A stretch of DNA of 64,000 nt from Neisseria sicca (GTDB taxonomy: Bacteria; Pseudomonadota; Gammaproteobacteria; Burkholderiales; Neisseriaceae), in the NCBI RefSeq assembly GCF_017753665.1, contig NZ_CP072524.1:868001-932000 (forward strand), read 5' to 3'. The first letter of the stretch is position 1, and each line of letters begins with the position of its first letter. Shown piece after piece: positions 25,511 to 33,127 of the stretch. The position numbers were made by a program, and so were the translations under genes. Below the pieces are notes generated by a model that ran no database searches, was not told the DNA's origin, and was given only the letters and a program-made list of their open reading frames with translations.

Positions 25511-26254
25511 CAACAAACCCACTACTTCCACTGCGACCAAATCGGCATTCCAAGAGAGATGACCGATAAAGACGGTCTGTTGCTGTGGTTCGGGGATTAT
25601 TACGGCTGGGGTAAACTGAAGAGCGAAACCAACATATCCGGAACTGCTCACCAACCCTTCCGATTGCAGAACCAGTATTGCGACCTCGAAACTGGGCTGC
25701 ATTACAACTTCTTCAGGTATTATGAGCCTGATGCGGGGCGGTTTGTGAATCAGGATCCTATCAAATTGAAGGGGGGAAATAATCTTTATCAATTCGCTTT
25801 TAATACTCAAATTTGGATTGATTTATTTGGCTTAAGTGTAACGGGTGCTGTATTAACTGGATTAGGTACAGATGCCGCAGTATTAGAGCCAACGGATGCA
25901 GCTCCTCAAAAATGGGTGGGCTGGGGAGTTGCACTTACTTTAGCAGTCGTAGCTGATGCAGGAATATGGGTATATTCAAAAGTACAAGCAAATTCAAAAT
26001 CACAAGCGGCAGAAAGACAACGTGAATATGAGATAGCAAAGAATTTTTGTGATACTCCACCACCACCTGGAGAAAATAAATGTGCAACTTTGCATAAGCA
26101 AATTGAACATGCAAAAAAGTGTATTAAGCTTTATGAAGAATGGGATAAAAAATGGTTACCTGGCAGACATGCTCAAAAAATACAAGAACGTAAAAACAGA
26201 TTAAACAATCTAAAAAAAGAGCATAAAGAAAATTGCGTCACAAGTAATAAATAA
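25511..26254 (+). CDS. Short truncated Rhs with cysteine/basic toxin tail (cassette 8)
   Basis: Only the last 90 residues of the core remain, beginning [19 protein letters not shown]; upstream is a fused scrap of another repeat ([14 protein letters not shown]) in a different frame. The core ends [16 protein letters not shown] and WIDLFGL. The tail has a hydrophobic segment ([20 protein letters not shown]) and then a basic helical domain [20 protein letters not shown] with [15 protein letters not shown] and a final C. This domain type is frequent behind Rhs cores, but its activity is not known to me. Confidence 0.75.
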   Translation, partial: QQTHYFHCDQIGIPREMTDKDGLLLWFGDYYGWGKLKSETNISGTAHQPFRLQNQYCDLETGLHYNFFRYYEPDAGRFVNQDPIKLKGGNNLYQFAFNTQIWIDLFGLSVTGAVLTGLGTDAAVLEPTDAAPQKWVGWGVALTLAVVADAGIWVYSKVQANSKSQAAERQREYEIAKNFCDTPPPPGENKCATLHKQIEHAKKCIKLYEEWDKKWLPGRHAQKIQERKNRLNNLKKEHKENCVTSNK

Positions 26255-26299
26255 AATCCAGATATTAAATTTATCAACTTAGAACTATAGGTATTGTTA

Positions 26300-26686
26300 A
26301 TGGAAAAAGAATTATTATGTATTTTAAAAAAATATGAAACGCATCCTGATTTTTTGGGTGACACTATTGAAGATGTAAATCAAGTAGGAGGTATGGATGA
26401 TACAGTTTTACATATTGCAGCCAGAAATAATTCTTTAAATGATGCTCTTGTATTTCTTCAAAATGGGGCATTGATCGATCTTAAAGGAGACTTAGGATAT
26501 ACCCCCCTACATTATGCATGTATGTTTGGAAATATAGAAATGGTGAAATTACTCCTTGACAATGGATCTGATAAAAATATACAAAATGAATTTGGGGAAA
26601 ATGCCGTTAGAATTGCAATTAACTCATCCAGCGAAAATAAAGAGAAGATAGTAAAACTATTAAATAATTTTAAAAAACGTAAATAA
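26300..26686 (+). CDS. Ankyrin-repeat immunity protein
   Basis: An ATG at 26300 is chosen over TTG 26294. The 128-residue protein has ankyrin repeats DDTVLHIAARNNSLNDALVF and YTPLHYACMFGNIEMVKLLL. It lies 45 bases after toxin cassette 8 and is a paralogue of the protein at 110-496. Since the two follow different toxin tails, either the toxins share a target or the immunity gene was exchanged. Confidence 0.75.
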   Translation: MEKELLCILKKYETHPDFLGDTIEDVNQVGGMDDTVLHIAARNNSLNDALVFLQNGALIDLKGDLGYTPLHYACMFGNIEMVKLLLDNGSDKNIQNEFGENAVRIAINSSSENKEKIVKLLNNFKKRK

Positions 26687-26707
26687 AAAATAGATTATAA
26701 ATCAATC

Positions 26708-26826
26708 TTGGTGGGCTATAGCATGCATGAAACCCCTAATCTTTACGTAGAGAGTGTATGCAGTACGTACGCACTCGGTTTCTGCTTTTCAGACGACCTT
26801 GATCCTTTCTTGAGGTCGTCTGAAAT
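26708..26826. repeat. Spacer repeat and DUS inverted repeat
   Basis: GGTGGGCTATAGCATGCATG begins a spacer that resembles 6062-6167 in order of blocks and ends with TTTTCAGACGACCTTGAT and GAGGTCGTCTGAAA (26787-26826). The next 25 bases are the empty-site counterpart of the IS630 insertion at 6170. Confidence 0.6.
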
Positions 26827-26851
26827 ATTTATTCCTTAACAATCCAAGCCA

Positions 26852-27391
26852 AAACCGCCTACTAATACGGCCAAGACGGTCTGCCGACCCGACGCACCAA
26901 CGCGCTGGGGCATACCTTCGGTTACCATTACGACAAAGCCCGCCGCTTAGTCGGCCTCACCAATGAAAACGGTGCGCGCTACCGCTTTGCCTACGACGTC
27001 CTCGACCGCCTGATTGCCGAAAGCGGCTTCGACCATAAGCTCACCGGCTACCGCTACAACGCCGGCAACGAACTGGTCGAGCAGCGTGAATTCGGCGACG
27101 CCCCCCCTCGCCGCCAAACTGATGGCGCAGCTGGGCGGACAGCCCGTCCCCAAAAAAGACGCTATCCCGCTTTCAGACGACCTCGACAGTCAAACCCCGC
27201 TGCGGATTACCGAGTTCAAACGCGATATATTGGGACGCTTAATCCACACCCTTGCCCGCGATAACGACAAGGTTCAGGAAACCGCTTACCAATACGACCC
27301 GAACGGCAACCTCGTCCGCGCCGCCAACCGCCAAAGCATCACCTGCTTCGACTACAACGAAAACGGCCAACTCATTGCCCGGCACCAATGA
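26852..27391 (+). pseudogene. Terminal Rhs repeat fragment, broken
   Basis: It matches 3275-3820 of cassette 1 but has a TAA in place of GAA in the first repeat (YGQDGLP region), a frameshift near 27100 (GACGCCCCCCCTCGC versus GACGATGCCTCCCTCGC) and a TGA at ARHQ-W (27389-27391). No toxin follows; the homology ends at about 27426 at a junction with unrelated sequence. It marks the right edge of the Rhs array. Confidence 0.8.
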
Positions 27392-27423
27392 AAGGTGTCG
27401 TCTAAAGAAGAGAACGCCCGAAA

Positions 27424-27624
27424 CGGTTTGCCGACAGCCAAAGCGGTTACGGCGCGGAAGAGATTGCCAATGTGCTGGATCAGCTGGCGTTTGCCTACCA
27501 TTTTTACGGGCACACAGGCGAGGCATACCGGCAGAACTTGGCGGACAACGGCATCACCCTGTCGGTCAAAATCAAAGAATTGGAATTTGACCGACAGGCA
27601 AGTTGTCGGAAGGCTGTATGTTGA
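27424..27624 (+). pseudogene. 3' fragment of an unidentified gene at the array edge
   Basis: A 66-codon frame, RFADSQSGYGAEEIANVLDQ then LAFAYHFYGHTGEAYRQNL, ends at 27624. It joins Rhs sequence at its start and so lost its own 5' end. Its moderate GC content is unlike the toxin tails. It resembles a small phage or plasmid gene in style; no family is recognised. Confidence 0.4.
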
Positions 27625-27728
27625 TTTTGGAAGTGGAACAGAAGAAAGGGGACAAGCAGTTTACGCTTTCGCCTGTGCCGTTAAACGAGATCATTCATTT
27701 TATGCAGGACACTTGGCGGTATTGCTGA
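27618..27728 (+). CDS. Small unknown protein coupled to the preceding fragment
   Basis: The 36-residue frame MLILEVEQKKGDKQFTLSPV to DTWRYC begins at an ATG overlapping the previous stop (ATGTTGA) and is followed by a clear terminator at 27733-27761. The coupling and terminator suggest the true end of a former operon. Confidence 0.4.
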   Translation: MLILEVEQKKGDKQFTLSPVPLNEIIHFMQDTWRYC

Positions 27729-27732
27729 TGCA

Positions 27733-27761
27733 AAAAGGACGGATTGAAAACCCGTCCTTTT
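27733..27761 (+). terminator. Rho-independent terminator
   Basis: AAAAGGACGG and CCGTCCTTTT flank a 9-base loop 4 bases after the small gene; the T tract is within the second arm. Confidence 0.75.
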
Positions 27762-27800
27762 GTTCTGTCGGCTGTTTTTCAGGCAGCCTGCACTATTCAA

Positions 27801-27813
27801 GGCTACCTGAAAA
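27801..27813 (+). other. Foreign-dialect DNA uptake sequence
   Basis: AGGCTACCTGAAA (with the preceding A) is the form associated with Eikenella, not the AGGTCGTCTGAA form of this chromosome. The segment just before it, CAGGCAGCCTG, is also of a non-neisserial type. Confidence 0.55.
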
Positions 27814-27826
27814 TTCATTTCTAAAA

Positions 27827-27933
27827 TATAGTGGATTAAAATAAAAATGAGACAAGGCGGCAACGCCCGTCGTGTACAGATAGTACATAAGGGCGTTGGT
27901 AACGCCGTATCGTTGCAATTTTAATCCACTATA
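27827..27933. repeat. 107-bp MITE, copy 1
   Basis: Terminal inverted repeats TATAGTGGATTAAAA and TTTTAATCCACTATA enclose GACAAGGCGGCAACGCCC, a GTACAGATAGTAC palindrome and GGTAACGCC. The architecture is that of the Correia-type neisserial elements. It is identical by eye to copies at 44855-44961 and 59696-59802. It lies 5 bases past the stop of the minus-strand phosphoesterase. Confidence 0.85.
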
Positions 27934-27938
27934 AAAGC

Positions 27939-28598
27939 TCATTCATTCAATGCTGCCAATCTCGCCCGAACTTTTGCAGCCGCATCTTCCGTGCTGTTGC
28001 CGACGATAACATTTTGCTTGTCGTCGAAATACTGAACGGCAGGCAGATCACGCAGGAAGCCGTCAATATCCTGTGCGGTCAGGAAACGGCCGTGCATATC
28101 CCAGCCGACATTGAGGGTGCGTCCTTTGACGGCAGCCATGCGGTCGTGCAGGTGGCCGTAGAGGTGGTATAGGCCGTGGTGGATGCCGTCCCATTCGTAT
28201 AAAGGATAGTGGCACAAAATCGCGGTATTGCCGATTTCGGGCAGTTTGAGCCGCAGGTAATGGCTAGCGGACGAGAGCAACGGATGGCCGTCGGCTTTGC
28301 GCGTGTTGAGGAAATGTGCTTCGTTTTGCCGAATCAGGTAGTCGTGGTTGCCGTAGATCAAATGGTGTTGCCCGTTAAGCCGTTGCAGCACGGCTTCGAT
28401 GTGTGCGGGCTTTTTTGCAAAGCAGACATCGCCGAGGTTGTACACAGTGTCTTGCGGGGTAACGACGCGGTTCCAGCAGTCGATCAGGTATTCGTTCAGC
28501 TCGTCGGCGTTATCGCTTTGCAAGCGGAATTGCGGGCAGTATCGGGCGATGTTGGGATGGGAGAAGTGCCAGTCGGCGGTGAAATAGGTTTGGGGCAT
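27939..28598 (-). CDS. Calcineurin-like metallophosphoesterase
   Basis: The 219-residue enzyme has the family metal-binding blocks in order: TADWHFSH (D-x-H), YNLGDVCF (GD), IYGNHDYLI (GNHD), AILCHYPLYEW and YGHLHD (GHxH). It is complete and cytosolic. The substrate is unknown; the fold covers nucleotidases, nucleases and protein phosphatases. It is the first of three such genes in this island and is oriented away from the integrase. Confidence 0.85.
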   Translation of the reverse strand: MPQTYFTADWHFSHPNIARYCPQFRLQSDNADELNEYLIDCWNRVVTPQDTVYNLGDVCFAKKPAHIEAVLQRLNGQHHLIYGNHDYLIRQNEAHFLNTRKADGHPLLSSASHYLRLKLPEIGNTAILCHYPLYEWDGIHHGLYHLYGHLHDRMAAVKGRTLNVGWDMHGRFLTAQDIDGFLRDLPAVQYFDDKQNVIVGNSTEDAAAKVRARLAALNE

Positions 28599-28709
28599 GG
28601 GGTACTCGATTTCTGGGGATCTGACAATGAAAAATAAGGTGCAGGCTGCTTTAGAGGCCGTCTGAAACAGGGTTGGGGCGATAAAAAGCAGCCTGCACTT
28701 TTTGTCTGC

Positions 28710-29558
28710 CTATCTACCGGTCAATACCAACCGTCGGCAGAAGGCTTCCCAGTCGGCAAGTTTCACGGCATGCGAGCCGTCTGCTAACCGGTGCACATCG
28801 GAAGCGCAGGCGGTGTACCAATAGGTGTAAAACGGAAGTTTGGCGATGTCGGCTTCCAATACGGCAGGGGCATTATCCTGTTCTGGCGTATGCACAATCG
28901 GCAGGCCGAAATAGCTGTATTGGCCGTCTACGGCTTGGTTGTCTGTGTGGTCAGTTTGGCAGCGGTGTTTACCGGTACGGACAAACCGGCGGCAGAATGC
29001 GTTCCAATCGTGCAGAAATACGGCGGCTTGTCCGTCTATCAGGCTTTGGGCGGAACCGATGCTGCTGTCCCGCCAAAACGGGTAGAACGGCAATTCGGCG
29101 ATGTGGTGCTCCATGACGACCGGACAATCGCCCTGTCCTGCCGGCCGCATTACCGGAACGCCGAAACAAGCGGTTTCAGGCAAGGCATGTGCAGGCTGCA
29201 TGAAGGTGTTTTGCAGGATAATGGCCGCTTCGGCAGGGTCAATACCCAAACTGTCTATGGCAGGCTGCAAGGTTGCGGGCAGGTCGCAAAAGCAGCCTGC
29301 ACCGTCCGGCAGGCAGTACACCGAGTTGTGCGTATGGGCCAGCGGTGCAGCCCATAGGGTAACGGGCGAGGTGCGGATTCGGCCGCCTGCGGCAAAGCGC
29401 CCCGACCCATCTTGGGCGACTGTGCCGTACACCACGGCATACTCGGATTTGCCGGGCGTGTGGTAGCGCGTGAAGGTCCAGTCGGTAAGCTTGCAGGAGA
29501 TGAGGGTGCCGTCGTGGAAATGTTCGGATGGGATGGGGTTGGCGGGGGTGTTGGGCAT
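28710..29558 (-). CDS. Unknown protein with internal duplication
   Basis: This 282-residue protein has an N-terminal region (DGTLISCKLTDWTFTRY, RFAAGGRIRTSPV) and two C-terminal repeats of about 75 residues. The repeats are FGVPVMRP...IAELPFYPFW...HDWNAFCRRFVRTGK and FGLPIVHT...IAKLPFYTYW...ADWEAFCRRLVLTGR. No family is recognised. It lies between the phosphoesterase and the ATPase on the same strand. Its GC content is about 58%, above the flanks. Confidence 0.65.
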   Translation of the reverse strand: MPNTPANPIPSEHFHDGTLISCKLTDWTFTRYHTPGKSEYAVVYGTVAQDGSGRFAAGGRIRTSPVTLWAAPLAHTHNSVYCLPDGAGCFCDLPATLQPAIDSLGIDPAEAAIILQNTFMQPAHALPETACFGVPVMRPAGQGDCPVVMEHHIAELPFYPFWRDSSIGSAQSLIDGQAAVFLHDWNAFCRRFVRTGKHRCQTDHTDNQAVDGQYSYFGLPIVHTPEQDNAPAVLEADIAKLPFYTYWYTACASDVHRLADGSHAVKLADWEAFCRRLVLTGR

Positions 29559-29591
29559 GGTTCATTCCTTGAAGGGCGGTTTCAGGTAGCC

Positions 29592-30821
29592 TCAAACATA
29601 GGCCGCAGGCACGGCAACCAAATTCTCCGCCAACCAGATTTTTTGCGGGTACTGGTTGATGATCGTGCCGTGGGCGATGCCCAATTCGTTTGCCGGCAGC
29701 GTGTTGCGCAGCAGGTTGAAAGCGGCGGCCATTTTTTTATTGGGATTGGCGGTGGCTTTGATTTCAACGGGGTACAGCATCTGCTGGTGTTCGATCAGTA
29801 GGTCGATTTCTTTTTGATTGGTGTCGCGGTAAAAATAAATCGGCGGTTCTTGGCCTTGGTTGTGGAAGGATTTGATGATTTCGCCCACGACAAAAGTTTC
29901 AAAAAACTGCCCGCTCTTGGCTCCGTTTTGAATGGTTTCCGGCGTCAGCCATTTGGTCAGGTAGGCCATCAGACCGGTGTTCAGCATATAGACTTTCGAG
30001 GTTTTGATGGCGCGTTTGAGGTGGTTGTTGCCATAGGGTTGCAGCAGATAGACGATGCCCGATGTTTGCAGCACGGTGAGCCAACGCTTGACGGTATCCA
30101 CCGATACGCCGATTTCCTGGGCCACGCTGCTGTAATTCAATAATTCCCCGCTGCGGGCTGCAATAGCAATCATGAACCGAGTGAAATCGCCGCTGCTGCC
30201 TACATTGACCAATTGGCGCACGTCGCGTTCGATATAGGTGGCGACATACGACGCATAGTAAACCTGCCAGTTGGTTTCGGGCTGCTCGTATAAGCGCGGC
30301 ATATCGCCGCGGTGGATAATCTGCCAGATATTTTCGTGTTCGGGCAAACTGGATACGGGGTTTCGGTCGGCCAAATAGCCTTCGTCCGGCACAAAGGCCG
30401 TCTGAAAATCATCGCCGCGCATTTCGCGCCACGACAATCCGTTTAATTTCAATACCGCAATGCGCCCGGCCAGGCTTTCGCTGACGTTTTGCATCAACTC
30501 AAAAGCCTGCGAATCGGACAGCAGATACAGGCCGTTCTGCTTGCGCCGGTCTATATCCATTTTCACCTGGGGGAACAGCTCGGGGGCGTATTGGACTTCG
30601 TCCACAATCAGCGGCGGCGTGTGGTTCAATAAAAACAGTTGCGGCTCGTTTTTGGCTTGGTCGAGCAGCAAGGGATCGTCTAAGGTAAGGTATCCGTATT
30701 CGGGCGCAATGTGCTGAAGCAGCGTGGATTTGCCGACCTGCCGCGCACCAGTCAGCAACACGGCGGGAAATTGGGCGGACAGCTTTTGCAGAACGGGTTG
30801 CAGGTGACGTGGGTAATACAT
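29592..30821 (-). CDS. AAA ATPase with DUF4143 domain
   Basis: This 409-residue protein has a Walker A at residues 24-31 (GARQVGKST), a Walker B-like PLIVDEVQYAPELF, then YIERDVRQLVNVGSSGDF and a winged-helix segment (SSVAQEIGVSVDTVKRWL). It ends with a PD-(D/E)xK-like end, FYRDTNQKEIDLLIEH...YPVEIKATANP. This is the usual AAA_14/DUF4143 architecture. Members are often mobile, of unclear role and linked to toxin or defence loci. The gene is intact, with its start at 30821 and an AT-rich upstream region. Confidence 0.85.
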   Translation of the reverse strand: MYYPRHLQPVLQKLSAQFPAVLLTGARQVGKSTLLQHIAPEYGYLTLDDPLLLDQAKNEPQLFLLNHTPPLIVDEVQYAPELFPQVKMDIDRRKQNGLYLLSDSQAFELMQNVSESLAGRIAVLKLNGLSWREMRGDDFQTAFVPDEGYLADRNPVSSLPEHENIWQIIHRGDMPRLYEQPETNWQVYYASYVATYIERDVRQLVNVGSSGDFTRFMIAIAARSGELLNYSSVAQEIGVSVDTVKRWLTVLQTSGIVYLLQPYGNNHLKRAIKTSKVYMLNTGLMAYLTKWLTPETIQNGAKSGQFFETFVVGEIIKSFHNQGQEPPIYFYRDTNQKEIDLLIEHQQMLYPVEIKATANPNKKMAAAFNLLRNTLPANELGIAHGTIINQYPQKIWLAENLVAVPAAYV

Positions 30822-30929
30822 AACAAAATCCAGTTTAATTTAAGACATAATCTTAGGTTAAACTGGGTTTTTGCGCAATACTTCTTGATTTTGTGTGGTA
30901 ATGATGCCGTAGGCTGCACCGCGAAACAG

Positions 30930-31010
30930 CCGCCATATACACTCCTCGTTATACAGGCGGACATAGTCCTCGGGTGTGATGCGCCACTCATTCTGGCTAT
31001 TGGGCAGGTC
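30930..31010 (-). pseudogene. Duplicated 3' fragment of a phosphoesterase gene
   Basis: The minus strand reads DDLPNSQNEWRITPEDYVRL then YNEE, nearly identical to the last residues of the gene at 32496-32978 (YLPNSQNERRITPEDYVRLYNEE). Only this scrap is present, so it is a remnant of a second copy or of a rearrangement. Confidence 0.65.
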
Positions 31011-31123
31011 ATCAACAATGGAGACCGGGCTGCATGAAACGGTAGATTCTCCAGCTGTACAAAAGTTACGTAAAGAGTTGACATCATTGAGCAATCAGCG
31101 AGAACAACAGGAAGTAGCTGCTG

Positions 31124-31288
31124 ATGGTGACGCCTACAGGTACGCTACCCAGACTGAAAAAGAACCGCTCGTTCCAGTTAGGCAAGCTGACCGACAAAGG
31201 CACGTCTGTACAACTGCTGAAACTAGAACATGCTCTTTCGCAGCTACAGAGCATTTTTGACGTGGTTCAGATGGCGCCAAGGGGGTGA
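31124..31288 (+). CDS. Small basic protein, possibly phage-derived
   Basis: This is a 54-residue frame, MVTPTGTLPRLKKNRSFQLG then KLTDKGTSVQLLKLEHALSQ. It is followed 4 bases later by a second small gene with a strong GGGGGTGA site overlapping this stop. The close packing and downstream terminator suggest a real two-gene unit in a prophage-like remnant. No homologue is recalled with certainty. Confidence 0.4.
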   Translation: MVTPTGTLPRLKKNRSFQLGKLTDKGTSVQLLKLEHALSQLQSIFDVVQMAPRG

Positions 31289-31292
31289 GCTT

Positions 31293-31544
31293 ATGGAGTA
31301 CGGCACACAAGCCTCCCTGCTTCAACCAAACTCAACAGAACAGCAACGGATACTACGTTCGATCTGTGTCGACATCAATGTAGTCTTGGAAACGGTACAA
31401 GGAACCCAAAATCCTTCCCATAATCTACTACACCCAGCCAAAGATATTCAGTCCCGTCCTTCCCAAACGCCATCGGTATCTCGACCCCCAACTACAACCC
31501 TGACGACTATTGGTGGAATCAATATTAACCAAACCGCCAGCTAA
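31293..31544 (+). CDS. Small unknown protein, proline/threonine-rich end
   Basis: An 83-residue frame MEYGTQASLLQPNSTEQQRI ends with a low-complexity QTPSVSRPPTTTLTTIGGIN segment. It begins 4 bases after the previous stop with GGGGGTGA as ribosome site, and a terminator follows 8 bases after its stop. Confidence 0.4.
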   Translation: MEYGTQASLLQPNSTEQQRILRSICVDINVVLETVQGTQNPSHNLLHPAKDIQSRPSQTPSVSRPPTTTLTTIGGININQTAS

Positions 31545-31552
31545 TAAAACAA

Positions 31553-31578
31553 GCCGCCCTGATTTGGGTGGCCTTTTT
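31553..31578 (+). terminator. Rho-independent terminator
   Basis: GCCGCCC and GGGTGGC flank TGATTT and are followed by CTTTTTG. Confidence 0.6.
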
Positions 31579-31767
31579 GTCATCGGGTGGAGAGATACAT
31601 CTCACGAATCTGCTCTTAGGTGGGTTTGGTTAAACCCCATGGTCATTGACACAGTGCAGGATGAATTTATTGCTTCGGCAAACATAACGCTCCATCCACC
31701 AACTTGCATATATTTCCATGTCGGCGTATTCGACCATTTCCCTTTTTATCATCAGCCCACCTACCAA

Positions 31768-31916
31768 CCCGACGGCCATCGAGCCAAACCCGATGGGAGA
31801 AAACAAGCTTCGCCCTCGCTCGGTTGAGACCGAGCTCAGAGTATGCCGACGGGCTTCTTATCGAATCCCATCTCGCCAACCCAAAGGCCATCGTGTCAAA
31901 CCCGATGGAAGAAAAC
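31768..31916. repeat. Pair of imperfect direct repeats
   Basis: CCAACCCGACGGCCATCGAG...CCGATGGGAGAAAA and CCAACCCAAAGGCCATCGTG...CCGATGGAAGAAAA are about 110 bases apart. The bases between have no gene that can be supported. Confidence 0.5.
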
Positions 31917-31934
31917 CATTTCAAAATTCCAAAA

Positions 31935-32015
31935 TCACCGATGTATATATACTATATATGATATATATATTCTTATAATAGGTATTTATATTATATATAT
32001 AAATATAAGTATGCG
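31935..32015. other. Very AT-rich tract
   Basis: About 80 bases are almost only A and T with TATA dinucleotide runs (TATATATACTATATATGAT). There is no coding potential; it is easily melted and could be a rearrangement-prone spot. Confidence 0.5.
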
Positions 32016-32089
32016 CTTTAAACAAAAAAAGCAATCTCTATAACACATCTTAACTCCACTTTCCCCAGACCTATAATTTCAAAAAATTT

Positions 32090-32120
32090 GGGAGGTAAAA
32101 CAATAAAAGTTTTACCTCCC
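32090..32120 (-). terminator. Strong hairpin, probable minus-strand terminator
   Basis: GGGAGGTAAAAC and GTTTTACCTCCC form a perfect 12-bp stem with a 7-base loop. Read on the minus strand it is followed by AAATTTTTT, as expected after the minus-strand remnant at 32154-32420. Confidence 0.6.
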
Positions 32121-32153
32121 GAGAAAAATTTTTCCGGAATCTTCATATATCGC

Positions 32154-32420
32154 TCATATTTTTTCAGAGTCTCTTCCTCCAAACGGTCGAGCAACAGTGA
32201 GCACATAACCAGCCACCAGCCGCGCCTGCCCTTCCAGCTGCGTATCAATCGCCATATCCTCGCGAACCATCAGTAGGTGCATGACAAAATCGTAGTGCCA
32301 TTCGCTGTTGTGGTGGATGCCGTATTCCAGACTGCCTGAAACGGTTTGCCCGTCTTCGGCCAGCACAAGGTTAAATTCAGCTGTGGCGTTTTCCAGCGGG
32401 TAGATGGCGAGGTTTTGATT
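32154..32420 (-). pseudogene. Remnant of an unidentified gene
   Basis: The frame reads YPLENATAEFNLVLAEDGQT then GSLEYGIHHNSEWHYDFVMH and MVREDMAIDTQLEGQARLVA, then stops at 32154. An ATG at 32431 is one frame off, and a better C-terminal continuation (LLLDRLEEETLKKYERYMKI) lies in yet another frame. It is probably a frameshifted gene. No family is recognised. Confidence 0.4.
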
Positions 32421-32495
32421 TTTTCGGACATAAGAAAAGCCTTTAAACGTTGATTAACCCTAAGATAAAGAGTAGGTTTAATTGTCGTTTAAAGG

Positions 32496-32978
32496 CTAGG
32501 GGGAAAACCGCTGTATCCATGCCCATTCTTCGTTGTACAGGCGGACATAGTCCTCAGGCGTGATGCGCCGCTCGTTTTGGCTGTTGGGCAGGTAATCAAA
32601 AATATAGGCGAAATCGGCCACGGAAACCTGCGCCAGATTGCAGTTTTGCTCAAACTGTTTGGCGCTGACTTGGTGCTGCCTGAAATTGCTGAACAGCGTG
32701 CCGCCGACAAAGGTCCAGCCGTTGATTTGCACTGTTTTGCCCGCGCGCAGATAAGGTTCGTCGCGCAATTGCAGGCGCACATCGCTCATGTTTTCATGAT
32801 AATAATCGTGATTGCCAAGCACAAAAACATAGGGCTTGCCCGCCTCGTTGCAGGCTGCCTGAAACTGCCGCATGGCGGCCAAACCGTTGCCGAAATCGCC
32901 GGCGTGGGCAATCACATCGGCTTCGGGATGAAGGGCATAGGGGCTGCCGTGGGTGTCAGAAAGGAGCTGTATTTTCAT
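32496..32978 (-). CDS. Metallophosphoesterase, C-terminally truncated
   Basis: The 160-residue protein has LLSDTHGSPY (D-x-H), AHAGDFGNG (GD) and VLGNHDYYHENM (GNHD) but ends at WIQRFSP, before the two histidine blocks that complete the metal site. The usual length is about 250. It is therefore probably inactive or a remnant. A duplicate of its final 25 residues lies at 30930-31010. Confidence 0.7.
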   Translation of the reverse strand: MKIQLLSDTHGSPYALHPEADVIAHAGDFGNGLAAMRQFQAACNEAGKPYVFVLGNHDYYHENMSDVRLQLRDEPYLRAGKTVQINGWTFVGGTLFSNFRQHQVSAKQFEQNCNLAQVSVADFAYIFDYLPNSQNERRITPEDYVRLYNEEWAWIQRFSP

Positions 32979-33127
32979 ATAGATATGGTTTCAGGTAGGC
33001 TGCAACGGGAGATGGGAAACGGTTCGCCGGTATTGTATCATTCCATCTGAAACCGTTTGACACGATTGGCGCCGAGTATCGGCGTTGATGGTTCACGCTC
33101 ATCAATCATTCATAGAAAGTCCTCTTA

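Noticed and set aside
1936..26826. Regular short repeats between genes as a CRISPR array
   Set aside because: The repeats are DUS inverted pairs separated by kilobases of genes. There are no uniform spacers and no cas genes.
27395..27844. A 149-codon plus frame reading across the Rhs edge and the terminator
   Set aside because: It crosses a terminator hairpin and is out of frame with the two better-supported small frames there.
31667..31978. Overlapping small frames on both strands around the direct repeats
   Set aside because: They arise from the repeated GC-rich blocks, lack ribosome sites and show no conserved pattern.
32018..32248. A minus-strand frame running through the 32090 hairpin
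   Set aside because: It reads through a probable terminator and ends in sequence without coding character. Part of it may be a frameshifted end of the 32154-32420 remnant.
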